A stretch of 64,000 nt of DNA. Origin: an uncultured Faecalicatena sp. (GTDB lineage Bacteria > Bacillota > Clostridia > Lachnospirales > Lachnospiraceae). The stretch is from NCBI GenBank assembly GCA_902489075.1, contig CABTYO010000006.1:1-64000 (forward strand), in the 5' to 3' direction. The notes beneath the pieces are model-generated. The model was given only the letters and a program-made list of their open reading frames with translations. It ran no database searches and was not told the origin of the DNA. The translations under genes and the position numbers were made by a program. Positions within the stretch are counted from its first letter, which is position 1; each line of letters opens with the position of its first letter. Of the stretch, positions 50,794 to 59,414 are shown one piece after another.

Positions 50794-52161
50794 TCAATGT
50801 ATAATTTGTAAATCATTTTCAATTTCAACTTTTACGATACAATTCTGCAGATTTTCATCCCTGTCTAGTGCAATTTTCATATACTCCTTCGTATGGCCGA
50901 CCTGCATTATCTTTCCATTGACCAGTGCCTCTTCCTCCACGAGCACCTCCACCGCTTTCCCGATGAAGCTTTCCTCGAATCTGCGGCGGTTCACTTCGTT
51001 TAATGCAAGCAGCACATCACTCCTGGCCGCCTTGACCTGCTCAGGCACCTGATTTTCCATCACTGCTGCCTTCGTCCCATGGCGTTTGGAATACTTGAAA
51101 ATATGAGTCTCATAAAATCCCACTTTTTCTACAAATGCCCTGGATTCCTCGAACTCCTCATCTGTCTCTCCCGGGAATCCGGTGATCACATCTGTGGTCA
51201 GTGCCGGATTGTCAAAATATTTCCGCAGAAGCTGGCATTTCTCATAATACTCGGCACTCGTATATCTTCTGTTCATTCTCTTTAAGGTAGCATCACACCC
51301 GCTCTGCAGGGAAAGATGGAAATGCGGGCACATCTTCGGCAGAGACGCGATTGTCCGGGTAAATTCTTCGGTAATGATCCTTGGCTCCAGAGAGCCCAGC
51401 CGGATCCTTCTGATTCCTTCGATCTCATGGACAGCGAGGATCAGTGACAGCAGATTTACATTTTCCTCTGTAAAATCGATTCCATAGGAACTTAAGTGGA
51501 TCCCCGTCAGGACCACCTCCTGATAACCATTGTCCGCCAGGCGGCTGACCTCTTTTACCACATCTTCTAATCTGCGGCTGCGGACGCGTCCCCGTGCATA
51601 CGGAATGATGCAGTAGGAGCAGAACTGGTTGCACCCGTCCTGAACCTTAATATAAGCCCTTGTATGCTCTCCCGTCCTGGAAAGCTGAAGGTCCTCATAC
51701 TCCTTTGTATGATTGATGTCGATCATCTCAAGAAGTTTGTCCTTAATTCCCTTACAGGCTTCTTTCTGCTCTTCCCGGCAGTCCTCCTGATTCTCTTCCC
51801 GCTTATCTCCCTGATGAGCTTTCTCATATTCTTCAAGGATTGCGATCAGATCCTGCTTCTTATTGTTGCCAATAACGATATCGATGCACGGATCGATCTC
51901 CTGCTTCTCCTCCTGCGCCTGCACATAGCAGCCTGCAGCGACCACCACGGCAGCCGGATTCATCTTTCTTGCGCGGTGCAGCATCTGTCTGGACTTGCGG
52001 TCCGCAATGTTGGTTACCGTGCAGGTGTTGATAATATAAATATCCGCCCCTTCTTTAAACGGCACGATCTCATACCCTGCCTTTTCCAGCATTTCCTGCA
52101 TCGCCTCTGTTTCATATGCATTCACTTTACACCCTAAATTGTGCAGTGCAGCTTTCTTCAT
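50794..52161 (-). CDS. mtaB: tRNA t6A37 methylthiotransferase MtaB
   Basis: 455 residues. N-terminal UPF0004 domain with Cys in LGCKVN, NTCTVTN and AAGCYVQ; radical-SAM CNQFCSYCIIPYARG; C-terminal TRAM domain (AVEVLVEEEALVNGKIMQVGHTKEYMKI). Converts t6A to ms2t6A at tRNA position 37. Divergent from the HPr-like gene. Confidence 0.95.
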   Translation of the reverse strand: MKKAALHNLGCKVNAYETEAMQEMLEKAGYEIVPFKEGADIYIINTCTVTNIADRKSRQMLHRARKMNPAAVVVAAGCYVQAQEEKQEIDPCIDIVIGNNKKQDLIAILEEYEKAHQGDKREENQEDCREEQKEACKGIKDKLLEMIDINHTKEYEDLQLSRTGEHTRAYIKVQDGCNQFCSYCIIPYARGRVRSRRLEDVVKEVSRLADNGYQEVVLTGIHLSSYGIDFTEENVNLLSLILAVHEIEGIRRIRLGSLEPRIITEEFTRTIASLPKMCPHFHLSLQSGCDATLKRMNRRYTSAEYYEKCQLLRKYFDNPALTTDVITGFPGETDEEFEESRAFVEKVGFYETHIFKYSKRHGTKAAVMENQVPEQVKAARSDVLLALNEVNRRRFEESFIGKAVEVLVEEEALVNGKIMQVGHTKEYMKIALDRDENLQNCIVKVEIENDLQIIH

Positions 52162-52202
52162 AAAATTTATTCTCCTATTTCCTTGTTTTTCCTCTTTGTT
52201 TC

Positions 52203-52231
52203 TTGACTTTTAAACTATCATCTCGTAGAAT
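52203..52231 (+). promoter_or_regulatory. Promoter of the HPr-like gene
   Basis: TTGACT (52203-52208), 17 bp, TAGAAT (52226-52231). Confidence 0.75.
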
Positions 52232-52281
52232 ATACATGAGGCGAAGAGCCTGACACATGTATAAATAAGGAGGGATTACCG

Positions 52282-52515
52282 ATGAAGACAGTACAGATTT
52301 CTTTAAACTCAATCGACAAAGTAAAATCATTTGTAAATGAAATTACAAAATTTGATAATGACTTTGATTTAGTATCCGGAAGATATGTGATAGATGCCAA
52401 ATCAATCATGGGAATTTTCAGTCTTGACTTATCCAAGCCAATCGAACTGAACATCCACGCCGAGGGGAATGCAGAAGATATTCTGAATGCCCTGGATGCA
52501 TACATCATCAAATAA
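52282..52515 (+). CDS. HPr-like protein lacking the catalytic histidine
   Basis: 77 residues with the HPr fold pattern: VQISLNSIDKVKSFVNEITK, then DAKSIMGIFSLDLSKPIEL, the region around the HprK-phosphorylated Ser (Ser41 here). The His that takes phosphate from enzyme I (His15, in HARPA) is absent, replaced by a Ser-Ile-Asp-Lys-Val-Lys stretch. This is the Crh situation, a regulatory rather than transport role, but the gene is too diverged to name Crh. Single gene with promoter and terminator. Confidence 0.88.
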   Translation: MKTVQISLNSIDKVKSFVNEITKFDNDFDLVSGRYVIDAKSIMGIFSLDLSKPIELNIHAEGNAEDILNALDAYIIK

Positions 52516-52533
52516 TCAGTACATTTACAAGAA

Positions 52534-52566
52534 AGAGCTGTCTCAAAGGAGGCAGCCCTTTTTTTG
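52534..52566 (+). terminator. Terminator of the HPr-like gene
   Basis: GAGCTGTCTC-AAAG-GAGGCAGCCC followed by seven T. Confidence 0.88.
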
Positions 52567-52581
52567 ACCTTTTTCTCTCTT

Positions 52582-53766
52582 TTATGGTTTTACCATGATC
52601 ACTTCTGTTGTCTCGATCGCCGTCTTCATCAGTTCATCGATCTTCTCAGAAAGCTTCTCCTCTGATTTCTCGATCCTCTCCAGATTCGGCTTGGTCACCG
52701 GATGCTTGGCCACAAAGATCGTACAGCAGTCCTCGAACGGCTGGATGGAAGTCTCATAAGTATCGATCTTCTCTGAGATCTCCACAATCTCGCGCTTGTC
52801 GAACCCGATCAGCGGACGGTAAACCGGCAGTGTACATACTGCATTCGTCGCCGCAAGGCTCTGCATCGTCTGGCTTGCCACCTGTCCGATACTCTCTCCT
52901 GTGATGAGTCCCAGACAGCCCTTTTCTTTTGCAAAATGCTCCGCAATCTTCATCATATAACGGCGCATGATAATCGTCAGTTCCTCATGCGGGCACTTCT
53001 CGTAGATGTAGAGCTGGATATCTGTAAAGTTAACCACATGCAGCTCGATCGGTCCTGCATATCTGGACACCAGCTTCGCCAGGTCTACTACCTTCTCCTT
53101 GGCGCGCTCACTCGTATACGGCGGTGCGTGGAAATAAGTTGCCTTTAAGCCCACACCACGCTTTGAGATCATATAGCCAGCTACCGGGCTGTCGATCCCG
53201 CCTGATAATAAAAGCATGGCATTCCCATTGGTGCCAACCGGCATCCCGCCTGGTCCCGGGATAATCTCGGAATACAGGTAGATCTCTTCTCTGACTTCCA
53301 CATTCAGCCGGATATCCGGATTGTGTACGTCCACCTTCATCCCCGGAAATGCATCCAGGATCACACCGCCTAATTCGCAGTTGATCTCCATGGAGGTCAT
53401 CGGGTACTGCTTGCGGCTCCTGCGTGCCTCCACCTTGAAGGTCTGGTTCCCCTCCGGGTACATCTCCCTCATGTAGGAGAGGACGTCCTCTTTCAGCTGT
53501 TCAAAGCCCTGGTCCTCAACCCGCACGACCGGACAGATTCCCACGATACCGAAGACTCTCTTTAACGCTTCGATGGTCTCTTCATAGTCATATTCGCCTT
53601 CACAATCCACATACACTCTGCCCTGTGCCTTGTGTACATAAAACTCTCCGTCCGCCTCTTTTAATGCAAAACGGATCTGACGCACCAGTGCATCCTCGAA
53701 CAGATATCTGTTCTTTCCCTTTATGCCGATTTCCCCGTATTTAATCAAAAATGAATGAAATCTCAT
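52582..53766 (-). CDS. thiI: tRNA 4-thiouridine synthase ThiI
   Basis: 394 residues. Ferredoxin-like and THUMP domains (LIKYGEIGIKGKNRYLFED, then KVEARRSRKQYPMTSMEIN) and PP-loop LSGGIDSPVAGYM. There is no C-terminal rhodanese domain, the usual Firmicute form, in which sulfur comes directly from a NifS-like desulfurase. That partner is encoded just upstream. A GTTCCGGGC/GCCCGGAAC hairpin (53788-53812) precedes the gene without a U-tract. Confidence 0.95.
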   Translation of the reverse strand: MRFHSFLIKYGEIGIKGKNRYLFEDALVRQIRFALKEADGEFYVHKAQGRVYVDCEGEYDYEETIEALKRVFGIVGICPVVRVEDQGFEQLKEDVLSYMREMYPEGNQTFKVEARRSRKQYPMTSMEINCELGGVILDAFPGMKVDVHNPDIRLNVEVREEIYLYSEIIPGPGGMPVGTNGNAMLLLSGGIDSPVAGYMISKRGVGLKATYFHAPPYTSERAKEKVVDLAKLVSRYAGPIELHVVNFTDIQLYIYEKCPHEELTIIMRRYMMKIAEHFAKEKGCLGLITGESIGQVASQTMQSLAATNAVCTLPVYRPLIGFDKREIVEISEKIDTYETSIQPFEDCCTIFVAKHPVTKPNLERIEKSEEKLSEKIDELMKTAIETTEVIMVKP

Positions 53767-53883
53767 ATTTCTCTCCTTTGTCTGCCTGTTCCGGGCACTT
53801 TTAGCCCGGAACCCTTTTATACTGCTGTTACAGCCCAGGTAACGCGGGTATTCGCAATCCGCTGCGCTGCCTGCTGTTTGTAC

Positions 53884-55041
53884 TTAACGTCTCGTAAATC
53901 TTCTTAGCATTGGAATACAATTATATAACGTCTGGAGCGTATAGTCAATTTCTTCCTTCGTGGTAAACTCTGACATACTGAATCTGATCGTCGCGTTCAG
54001 ATACTCTGTCGGCACACCGATCCCCTTCAAAACCCCGCTTACTGCCGGATGGTTGGAGGAACATGCCGATCCAGAAGAAACGTAGATTCCTTTCTCCTCC
54101 AGTGCATGAAGGAGCACTTCGCTCCGGACTCCTGCGATTCCCACGCTGATAATGTGCGGTGCGCTGTTCTCATCTGTCAGGCCGTGAACCGTAGAATTCC
54201 CGATCTTCTGAAGACCTTCTATAAAATATGCTTTCAGCTCTCTCATCAATGCCACTTTGACATCCAGATCCTGATAGATCATCTGTGCCGCCAGCCCTAA
54301 GCCCGCAATCCCCGGAACATTTTCCGTACCGGAACGGATATTTCTCTGCTGTTCTCCACCGTATATAACTGGTTTTATTTTCACCTTCTCATTAATATAG
54401 ATGAATCCGATCCCCTTTGGTCCATGAATCTTATGCCCGCTGGTTGTCAGCAGGTCGATCCCCTGGCGTTTCGGATAGATATGGTACTTTCCAAATCCCT
54501 GTACCGCGTCGGAATGGAACAGGATGGACGGATTATACCGCTTCACGATCTGCACCGCTTCATTGACCGGCTGCACAGATCCCACCTCGTTATTCACATA
54601 CATAATGGACACCAGGATCGTCTCCGGGCAGAGAGCCTCTTTCAGGGCCTCCAGTTTGACCTTCCCGTTTGCATCTACAGGAAGATATGTGACACGAAAT
54701 CCCTCTTCTTCCTCCAGATACCTCATTGTATTCAAGATCGCCGGATGCTCGATTGCAGTTGTGATCAGATGATTTCCCGCTCTTTTATTCGCCCTCGCAC
54801 TTCCAATCAACGCAAGATTATCCCCTTCTGTTCCGCCTGAAGTAAAAAAAATCTCCTTCTGGTTTACTTTCAGGATTCTTGCCAGTCTGTCCTTTGCCTG
54901 TTTCACATAATGCTCCGCATCCACACCCTTTTTGTGCATGGAGGACGGATTGCCATAATCCTGGCACATCACTTTATAAACCAAATCCCCAACTTCCGGA
55001 TAACATCTGGTGGTTGCCGAATTGTCCAAATAAACTTCCAT
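53884..55041 (-). CDS. NifS/IscS-like cysteine desulfurase
   Basis: 385 residues. PLP-binding Lys in TSGHKIHGPKG, persulfide Cys in VSSGSACSSNHPAVS, start MEVYLDNSATTRCYPEV. Its place directly before thiI (117-bp gap) suggests it supplies sulfur for tRNA thiolation (NifZ type) rather than general Fe-S assembly; no iscU follows. Confidence 0.93.
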   Translation of the reverse strand: MEVYLDNSATTRCYPEVGDLVYKVMCQDYGNPSSMHKKGVDAEHYVKQAKDRLARILKVNQKEIFFTSGGTEGDNLALIGSARANKRAGNHLITTAIEHPAILNTMRYLEEEEGFRVTYLPVDANGKVKLEALKEALCPETILVSIMYVNNEVGSVQPVNEAVQIVKRYNPSILFHSDAVQGFGKYHIYPKRQGIDLLTTSGHKIHGPKGIGFIYINEKVKIKPVIYGGEQQRNIRSGTENVPGIAGLGLAAQMIYQDLDVKVALMRELKAYFIEGLQKIGNSTVHGLTDENSAPHIISVGIAGVRSEVLLHALEEKGIYVSSGSACSSNHPAVSGVLKGIGVPTEYLNATIRFSMSEFTTKEEIDYTLQTLYNCIPMLRRFTRR

Positions 55042-55135
55042 GATATACTTCCTTTACTTATTCTTATTATTACAATATGCTTTACCGCTCAAGATGGTAC
55101 AGTTCTGATGCCCTGTAAGTATCAGCCTGTAAGCA

Positions 55136-55873
55136 TCAGCTTTCAAGATGATACATCAAAATCGAGAGCACTGTCAGCCCTGCCGTCTCTGTCCTCAGAA
55201 TCCGCTTTCCCAGTGTAATGGGACGTGCTCCTATGGCTTCTGCCCTTTCCACTTCCTCTTCGTCAAAACCACCCTCCGGTCCGATAAAGACACCGATTCG
55301 CTGCCCCGGCCTGATCGAGGAGATGACCGCTTTGGTCTTTTCCATCCCCTCAGCCATCTCATAGGGAATCAGAACCAGGTCACACTCTTCTGCGTAACTC
55401 AGCGCTTCTGCAAATGTCATCACAGGCTTTACCTCCGGGACCAGGCTGCGCCCGGACTGTTTGGCCGCCCCAAGTGCAATGGAATTCCAGCGCTGGACCT
55501 TTTTTCCCGCCTTCTTGTCATCCAGCTTCACCACAGTACGTCTTGTCGCCACAGGCACTACTTCCCAGACGCCCAGTTCCACAGCCTTCTGGATGATCAG
55601 TTCCATCTTGTCCCCTTTGGGCAGCCCCTGAAACAGGGTAATTCTGGAAGCAAGTTCCGAATAGCTTTTCTCCGATGAGAGGATACGAAGCACTACCGCG
55701 TCCTCCTCAAAATGGTCCACTTCACAGATATAATCCACACCCTGTCCATCGCTGATACCGACTTTTTCACCAGGTTTCATGCGAAGCACATTCTTCATGT
55801 GGTTAAAATCTGCACCTTCTATAAAAATATCGTTCTCCCGGATCCGGGAAGGCTCTGTAAAAAAATGATGCAT
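55136..55873 (-). CDS. rsmE: 16S rRNA m3U1498 methyltransferase RsmE
   Basis: 245 residues. PUA-like N-terminus and SPOUT-fold C-terminus with knot motifs VFIGPEGGFDEEEVERA and TLGKRILRTETAGL. Follows prmA by 13 bp, a common pair. Confidence 0.94.
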   Translation of the reverse strand: MHHFFTEPSRIRENDIFIEGADFNHMKNVLRMKPGEKVGISDGQGVDYICEVDHFEEDAVVLRILSSEKSYSELASRITLFQGLPKGDKMELIIQKAVELGVWEVVPVATRRTVVKLDDKKAGKKVQRWNSIALGAAKQSGRSLVPEVKPVMTFAEALSYAEECDLVLIPYEMAEGMEKTKAVISSIRPGQRIGVFIGPEGGFDEEEVERAEAIGARPITLGKRILRTETAGLTVLSILMYHLES

Positions 55874-55886
55874 TCTTTTGCCTCCC

Positions 55887-56840
55887 TTAATTCTTCCGTG
55901 CTGTCACAGAGACCCATTCACCCTGATATGTTACTTCCAGGACTTCAAGGCCTGCCTTTTTCACTGCGTCTACAACGGTCTGTTCCTTGTCATCTATGAT
56001 TCCACTTGTAATATAGATTCCACCCTTTTTCAGCTGATTTACGATCACCGGAGTCAGACCTGTCAGCACATCTGCAAGAATATTGGCGGCGACGATATCA
56101 TATTTTTCATATCCGACCTTATCCTGCACTTCTTTATCATCTATAATATTACCAATCATCACTTCATACTGATCCGGACGGATACCGTTAACTTCCATGT
56201 TCTCGTGGGTCGCTTCGATCGCACACGGGTCAAGGTCTGTCCCAACAGAGTACTTTGCACCGAATTTCAAAGCAAGCATTCCCAATATTCCGCTTCCACA
56301 TCCCACATCCAGAATCAGGGAACCTGGTGTCACATGCTTCTTCAGCTGACGGATACAGAGCTGTGTCGTCTCATGCATTCCCGTGCCAAACGCTGTACCC
56401 GGATCAATATGGATCACCATCTTGTCCTCATCCTCCGGCTTCACATCTTCCCAGGACGGAATAATCAGGATATCATCCACATAAAACTGGTGGAAGTACT
56501 GCTTCCAGTTGTTCACCCAGTCCACATCCTCTGTCTGGGACTCCTCGATCGTGCATTCTCCCACATCAACATAGGATGCCATATCTTTGAGTTCCGCTCT
56601 GACATTTTCAAGGATCTGATCTGCCTCATCGCCCTCATCCATGTAGAAACTCAGGTATGCCACTCCGTCGTCCGGCTCTGTCACCGGAAGGATGTCCACA
56701 AACATCTGCTCCTTGTCCGCCTGTGTAAGAGGAACCTTATCTTCGATCTCCACACCCTCAACGCCCAAATCCATCAGCATACTGCTGACAATATCCTCCG
56801 CCTCTGTCGTTGTCTTTAATCTGTATTTATTCCATTTCAT
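55887..56840 (-). CDS. prmA: Ribosomal protein L11 methyltransferase
   Basis: 317 residues. N-terminal L11-recognition domain and SAM motif LILDVGCGSGILGMLALKFGAK, with YDIVAANILADVL as the PrmA signature. Ribosome site AGGAGGG precedes the ATG, and a good promoter lies ~90 bp upstream. Confidence 0.95.
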   Translation of the reverse strand: MKWNKYRLKTTTEAEDIVSSMLMDLGVEGVEIEDKVPLTQADKEQMFVDILPVTEPDDGVAYLSFYMDEGDEADQILENVRAELKDMASYVDVGECTIEESQTEDVDWVNNWKQYFHQFYVDDILIIPSWEDVKPEDEDKMVIHIDPGTAFGTGMHETTQLCIRQLKKHVTPGSLILDVGCGSGILGMLALKFGAKYSVGTDLDPCAIEATHENMEVNGIRPDQYEVMIGNIIDDKEVQDKVGYEKYDIVAANILADVLTGLTPVIVNQLKKGGIYITSGIIDDKEQTVVDAVKKAGLEVLEVTYQGEWVSVTARKN

Positions 56841-56926
56841 TGATTCTTACCCTCCTGAAATATTTTTCAAACTCTTTATTTATTTCTTTATTTCACTGCA
56901 TAAAAATACACCGTCATCAAATGTAA

Positions 56927-56955
56927 ACTATATAACTTTTCCATATTACATGCAA
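56927..56955 (-). promoter_or_regulatory. prmA-rsmE promoter
   Basis: TTGCAT (56950-56955), 17 bp, TATAGT (56927-56932) on the minus strand. Confidence 0.7.
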
Positions 56956-57036
56956 GATTTTTTCATTGCAGATCGAATACTACAGGTATCTATTTTACAT
57001 GTATATCTTTTATAAATATCTCTTTTAATCTGTAGT

Positions 57037-57939
57037 TCACCGAACTTTCTCCGGTACCGCCAGGATAAACAGTGTTGAGAGCACCAGGGCGAATCCCAGG
57101 ATATCCATCTTCACAAACTCCGTCCCCAGTGCCGCCGCTGCTACTATCGTGGCTGCCACAGGCTCCACACTGGAGAAGAGACCCGCATATACGGAACCAC
57201 TGTACTTGACAGAAGTCAGGTAGAAACAGAAGGGCAGAATCGTCCCCACCGTTATAATCATAAGAAACGCTGCCACCACCTGCCAGTCAATCACTGCCGG
57301 GATCCGCCATGGGCGGACTGCCAGAAGCAGCACGATTCCACCTGCAATCATCCCCCATGCACTCACCGCCTCAGCGGAAAACCGTTTCAGAAGGGGTGCC
57401 GGAAGCACTCCGTAAAAACAGGTAGTCACTGCCACCAGCATTCCCAGGAACAGTCCTTTTCCCGAAACAGTCAGGGACGAAAAATTCCCATGAGTTGCCA
57501 CGACTGCAATTCCTACCACAGCCACCACAACAGACAATACTTCCTTCTTGCTCGGCAGAATCCTGTGTACAATCGCAAAGAAAATAATCAGGATCGCCGG
57601 ATTCAGATATTGAAAAATGGTAGCCGTCCCTGCATTCATCTCCTGGACTGCGGAAAAGAAAGTAAACTGCATTCCCATCATTCCCAGAACTCCAAACAGA
57701 ACCAGACGGATTCCATCCTTTGCATCCTTCCACATACTGGTAATATCCTGCCCCTTTATCTTTGCATAAGCCAGAAGCAGAATCCCCGCCGCGATCAGCC
57801 GGTATGGCACTAACCACTCGGATACAATTCCTTTCTTCTCAAATAAAAACTGGGCTACCGGGCTTGTAACTCCCCAGAGTACACCCGCCATAAAGGCACA
57901 CATACAGCCCTTCATCCTTAATTTTCTATCTTGTGTCAT
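57037..57939 (-). CDS. EamA/DMT-family membrane transporter
   Basis: About 300 residues, ten predicted membrane helices in two EamA repeats (GCMCAFMAGVLWGVTSPVAQ..., and GLFLGMLVAVTTCFYGVLPAPL...). ATG at 57939 follows TTAGGAG. Drug/metabolite exporter family; substrate unknown. The 292-bp AT-rich gap upstream (57940-58231) shows no gene. Confidence 0.88.
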   Translation of the reverse strand: MTQDRKLRMKGCMCAFMAGVLWGVTSPVAQFLFEKKGIVSEWLVPYRLIAAGILLLAYAKIKGQDITSMWKDAKDGIRLVLFGVLGMMGMQFTFFSAVQEMNAGTATIFQYLNPAILIIFFAIVHRILPSKKEVLSVVVAVVGIAVVATHGNFSSLTVSGKGLFLGMLVAVTTCFYGVLPAPLLKRFSAEAVSAWGMIAGGIVLLLAVRPWRIPAVIDWQVVAAFLMIITVGTILPFCFYLTSVKYSGSVYAGLFSSVEPVAATIVAAAALGTEFVKMDILGFALVLSTLFILAVPEKVR

Positions 57940-58231
57940 TCCTACTCCTAATAATTGTGCTTGTTTCACTCTCGATGTCACATTTTTACGTTATAAGAAA
58001 TATTTTAGTTTCTTTTTATTTTTATTAATTTCTTTGATATTCTTTTTGTTTTCAAAGACATCATTTTATTTCTTATGCAATAAATAAATTTATTTTGTCA
58101 TCATTATCTTTCTCTATTTATCGTTTTTTCATATGTCTTTCAGATCAAATTTACAGAGCTCACTCTGTTTTATCCCATTTTTCTGTTCTACATGCTTCTA
58201 TTTATCTGGATTTTACTACTTTTTACTACTT

Positions 58232-58747
58232 TTATCCCTTCTTCTTTCCTTCGTTTCCACATTCCCCTGTCAGCCCCTTCATAATCTCCAGACCATGAGG
58301 AAGGGAAGGCAGGATACATTCCAGATTTTCCTTCACAGCCTTCGGACTTCCGGGAAGATTCACGATCAGAGTCTCTCCTCTTATTACAGAAGCGCTCCTG
58401 CTCAGCATAGCGCGTGGTGTAATCTGCAGGGATGCATAACGCATCGCCTCTGCGATCCCCGGTGCATTCCTGTGCGCTACAGCCATCGTTGCTTCCGGCG
58501 TACAGTCCCTCGGCGAAAATCCCGTTCCTCCCGTGGTCAGTATCAGATCCATCTTCTCCTCATCGCAAAGCCGGATCAGCTTCTCTTCAATCATCTTCTG
58601 GTCATCCGGGAGCAGTACCATGCATGCCACCTCGTACCCTTCCGCTTCCACTATCTCTTTAATCAGCGGGCCGCTCTTATCTTCGCGCTCTCCCGCATAT
58701 CCCTTATCACTTAAGGTTATGACTGCTGTCTTCCACTTTCTTTTCAT
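58232..58747 (-). CDS. mog: Molybdopterin adenylyltransferase-like protein (MogA/MoaB)
   Basis: 171 residues. MoCF fold with TAVITLSDKGYAGEREDKSG, LILTTGGTGFSPRDCTPEA and LIVNLPGSPKAVKENLE. Activates molybdopterin with AMP before metal insertion. ATG at 58747 lies inside the moaC 3' end (41-bp overlap), so the two are coupled. Confidence 0.9.
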   Translation of the reverse strand: MKRKWKTAVITLSDKGYAGEREDKSGPLIKEIVEAEGYEVACMVLLPDDQKMIEEKLIRLCDEEKMDLILTTGGTGFSPRDCTPEATMAVAHRNAPGIAEAMRYASLQITPRAMLSRSASVIRGETLIVNLPGSPKAVKENLECILPSLPHGLEIMKGLTGECGNEGKKKG

Positions 58748-59213
58748 GATAATATTCCCCACTCTTTCCGCCTGTCTTCCGGCATAAATAAATTTCTTTG
58801 ATTTCCATAGACTTGTCCAGTGCTTTACACATATCATATACGGTAAGCAGAGCTGTGCTCACCCCTGTCAGGGCTTCCATCTCCACACCTGTCTTTCCCG
58901 TCACCTTAACGGTACAATAGCACCGCACCGCATATTCCTCAGGCAGCATTTCAAATGTCACCTTGCAGTTCGTAAGCTGCAGGATGTGACACATCGGAAT
59001 CAGTTCAAATGTCCGCTTTGCCCCCATGATTCCTGCGGTTGTAGCAACTCCCAGTACGTCTCCTTTTCCGATTGTGCCTGCACAGATTGCCTCGTAGACC
59101 TCCCGGTTCACCACGATCTTCCCCGTGGCAGTCGCCTCACGGACCGTCTCTTTCTTCTCCGTTACATCGACCATGAATGCTTTTCCATTCTCATCAAAAT
59201 GTGTCAGTCCCAT
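58707..59213 (-). CDS. moaC: Cyclic pyranopterin monophosphate synthase MoaC
   Basis: 168 residues from MGLTHFDENGKAFMVDV (GGGAGG eight bases upstream). Signatures KRTFELIPMCHILQL and TGVEMEALTGVSTALLTVYDMCKALDK. Second step of molybdenum cofactor synthesis. Only moaC and mog of the pathway are in the window. Confidence 0.95.
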   Translation of the reverse strand: MGLTHFDENGKAFMVDVTEKKETVREATATGKIVVNREVYEAICAGTIGKGDVLGVATTAGIMGAKRTFELIPMCHILQLTNCKVTFEMLPEEYAVRCYCTVKVTGKTGVEMEALTGVSTALLTVYDMCKALDKSMEIKEIYLCRKTGGKSGEYYHEKKVEDSSHNLK

Positions 59214-59283
59214 GTTTACTTCCTCCCTGTCGTAATCCATATCTATCATTTTAACACACTCAAAATTAGCTGTAAATCAGGTT

Positions 59284-59406
59284 ATGCGCTTTTGTTCTGA
59301 GCTGTATGGCTACCGTTTTGCCTACGACCTGGCCCCCAGCTTCAACTTCGGGGCAGAAGCCGCAACCGGTGCCAGACTCGCGGTACCGGCTGCAGTCATT
59401 GCCTAG
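59284..59406 (+). CDS. Possible 40-codon ORF or gene remnant
   Basis: The frame from ATG 59284 to TAG 59404 reads MRFCSELYGYRFAYD then LAPSFNFGAEAATGA with GC-rich third positions unlike the AT-rich flanks. There is no good ribosome site. It may be the decayed end of a lost or transferred gene, or spurious. Confidence 0.25.
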   Translation: MRFCSELYGYRFAYDLAPSFNFGAEAATGARLAVPAAVIA

Positions 59407-59414
59407 TACTGCAG

